Shown: positions 62,993 through 64,000 of the stretch, in pieces
Layout of the letters: each line of letters begins with the position of its first letter
How positions within the stretch are numbered: position 1 is the first letter of the stretch
Origin: Streptomyces asiaticus
GTDB lineage: Bacteria; Actinomycetota; Actinomycetes; Streptomycetales; Streptomycetaceae
DNA: 64,000 nt
Assembly: GCF_018138715.1 (NCBI RefSeq)
Contig: NZ_JAGSHX010000006.1
Location: 434,001 to 498,000, forward strand
Direction: 5' to 3'
The notes under the pieces: model-generated
Told to the model about the DNA's origin: nothing
Databases searched by the model: none
What the model saw: only the letters and a program-made list of their open reading frames with translations
Position numbers and translations under genes: made by a program

Positions 62993-64000
62993 TCAGTGAG
63001 CGCCATGTACACGCCAAGAGTACCGACGAATGTTCCGTACCGGGGCGAAAGTGGAGGAAAGCCCAGGATCCGCCGTACCCGTCAGCAGTCCGGCCACCAG
63101 CCGGCCGGTGGCGGGCGCGAGCATCAGCCCGAGCATGTTGTGGCCGGTGGCCAGCAGCACCCGGGGATGGCCCGGCACCGGACCGATCAGCGGCAGCCCG
63201 TCGGGGGTCATGGGCCGCGGCCCGACCCACTCCTCCTGGCGGTCGTCCCAGTCGGCATGGCGCAGATACGGACGCGCGGCGGCGACGATGGCCTCGATGC
63301 GCCGCTGCCGGAACCGGTCGGCGTCGCGCTCGAACTCCATCGTCCCGGCGACCCGGACCCGCTTGCCCATCGGCGTGAGCACCACCTTGGCCGCGCCGAG
63401 GTGGACCAGACGGGAGGGCGGCGGCTCGGCCGCCACCGAGAAGCTGTAGCCCTTGCCCGCCACCAGGTCGATGTCCTTGCCGAGCCCGCGCACCAGCTCC
63501 CGCGAGCCGATGCCCGCCGCGATGACCACCGTGTCGGCGCGGAAGGTGCCCGCCGAGGTGCGGACCTCGGTCCGGTCGGAGCGGTCCACGATCGATGAGA
63601 CCCGTGCCCCCTCGACCAGTTCCACACCGTCGCTCCGCAGCCGCTCGGCGAGCCGGTCCACGAAGAGCGAGGGATCCAGGGACCACTGACGCTCCACCAC
63701 GAACCCCGCCCGCGCGCCCTCGGTGAGCGAGGGCTCCGCCGCCGCGAGGCGGGCCCCCTCCAGCACACCGCCGGGCGCGATGGGCGCGTCCAGCCGGCGG
63801 AAGGCGGCGAGCGCCTCGGCGGCGTACTCCCGGGAGGGGAAGGCGAACAGGAAGCCGTCCTTGTGCGCCTCCCCGTCCACCCCGGCCGCCTCCAGCTCCT
63901 CGAAGAGCCCGAAGGTGCCCCTCGCGAGCGCGCCGAGGGCGGCGGCCCCCCGCGCGTAGTGGCGCGAGGTGGCCCGCATCCCGAACCGGACGAGGAACCG
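62993..64000 (-). CDS. D-amino-acid dehydrogenase / glycine-oxidase-like flavoprotein, N-terminus missing
   Basis: The frame is open to the right edge; 335 residues are visible and the FAD-binding N-terminus lies beyond. The visible part matches DadA/ThiO-like oxidases: RWQ-type segments (VERQWSLDPSLFVDRLAERL), ADTVVIAAGIGSRELV (second FAD contact), and a C-terminal TPDGLPLIGPVPGHPRVLLA and GHNMLGLMLAPATGRLVAGL. It probably oxidises a D-amino acid or a secondary amine. It ends 27 bases upstream of the GH105 start. Confidence 0.85.
   Translation of the reverse strand, partial: RFLVRFGMRATSRHYARGAAALGALARGTFGLFEELEAAGVDGEAHKDGFLFAFPSREYAAEALAAFRRLDAPIAPGGVLEGARLAAAEPSLTEGARAGFVVERQWSLDPSLFVDRLAERLRSDGVELVEGARVSSIVDRSDRTEVRTSAGTFRADTVVIAAGIGSRELVRGLGKDIDLVAGKGYSFSVAAEPPPSRLVHLGAAKVVLTPMGKRVRVAGTMEFERDADRFRQRRIEAIVAAARPYLRHADWDDRQEEWVGPRPMTPDGLPLIGPVPGHPRVLLATGHNMLGLMLAPATGRLVAGLLTGTADPGLSSTFAPVRNIRRYSWRVHGAH

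Overview
The window is chromosomal DNA of a high-GC actinomycete, almost certainly a Streptomyces. Codons are strongly G/C in the third position, GTG and TTG starts are common, genes often overlap by 1-4 bases, and several gene sets are typical of streptomycetes (XRE/DUF397/DUF574 methyltransferase, XRE/ImmA/MAB_1171c, Tat-exported glycosidases). No rRNA, tRNA, CRISPR, transposase or phage gene was seen. Genes are cut by both window ends.

Layout. 1-8.2 kb: end of a lipase-maturation-factor-like membrane protein, a very large P-type ATPase, a 42-residue hydrophobic peptide gene and a zinc-type CDF exporter. 8.2-21.6 kb: corrin-ring (vitamin B12) biosynthesis, with cobN behind a cobalamin riboswitch, then cobG-cobH-cobIJ, cobK, cbiD, cobM and cobL. 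20.8-27.6 kb: a minus-strand run of methylmalonyl-CoA mutase (two subunits), its MeaB chaperone GTPase, a FhuF-like [2Fe-2S] protein and an acyltransferase. This run continues directly into cobL and cobM, so the B12-dependent enzyme and part of B12 synthesis may share one transcript. 27.9-32.2 kb: a cytochrome P450 and an XRE/ImmA/MAB_1171c operon of unknown function, plus a 56-residue gene.

32.3-45.0 kb: mixed metabolism and regulation. It holds an FAD monooxygenase divergent from a TetR regulator (with two clear operator palindromes), a GH95-like secreted glycosidase, a PAP2-lipid-kinase fusion, a DMT transporter, an Lrp regulator divergent from a branched-chain/aromatic amino acid dehydrogenase, a DinB protein, an imine-reductase-like enzyme divergent from an HxlR regulator (with a 12+12 bp palindrome), and an MHS-type transporter. 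45.0-51.5 kb: an anti-sigma-like ATPase, XRE, DUF397, a DUF574 methyltransferase, a large palindromic element, an OmpR-type two-component pair and a GT4 glycosyltransferase.

51.6-64 kb: the most coherent module. A minus-strand unit runs GH29-like fucosidase, pqqA, pqqB, pqqC, pqqD, pqqE (PQQ cofactor synthesis), followed by an unusual SDR. Divergently arranged are a GH27 alpha-galactosidase, a polysaccharide-lyase-like protein and a secreted PQQ-type sugar dehydrogenase. Facing these are a GH105 unsaturated-uronyl hydrolase and a partial D-amino-acid oxidase-type flavoprotein. I infer a locus that breaks down a fucosylated/galactosylated acidic polysaccharide outside the cell and oxidises a released sugar with locally encoded PQQ.

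A recurring feature is short tandem repeats inside or at the ends of genes (cobG, the meaB/fhuF overlap, P450, DMT transporter, the SDR 3' end).
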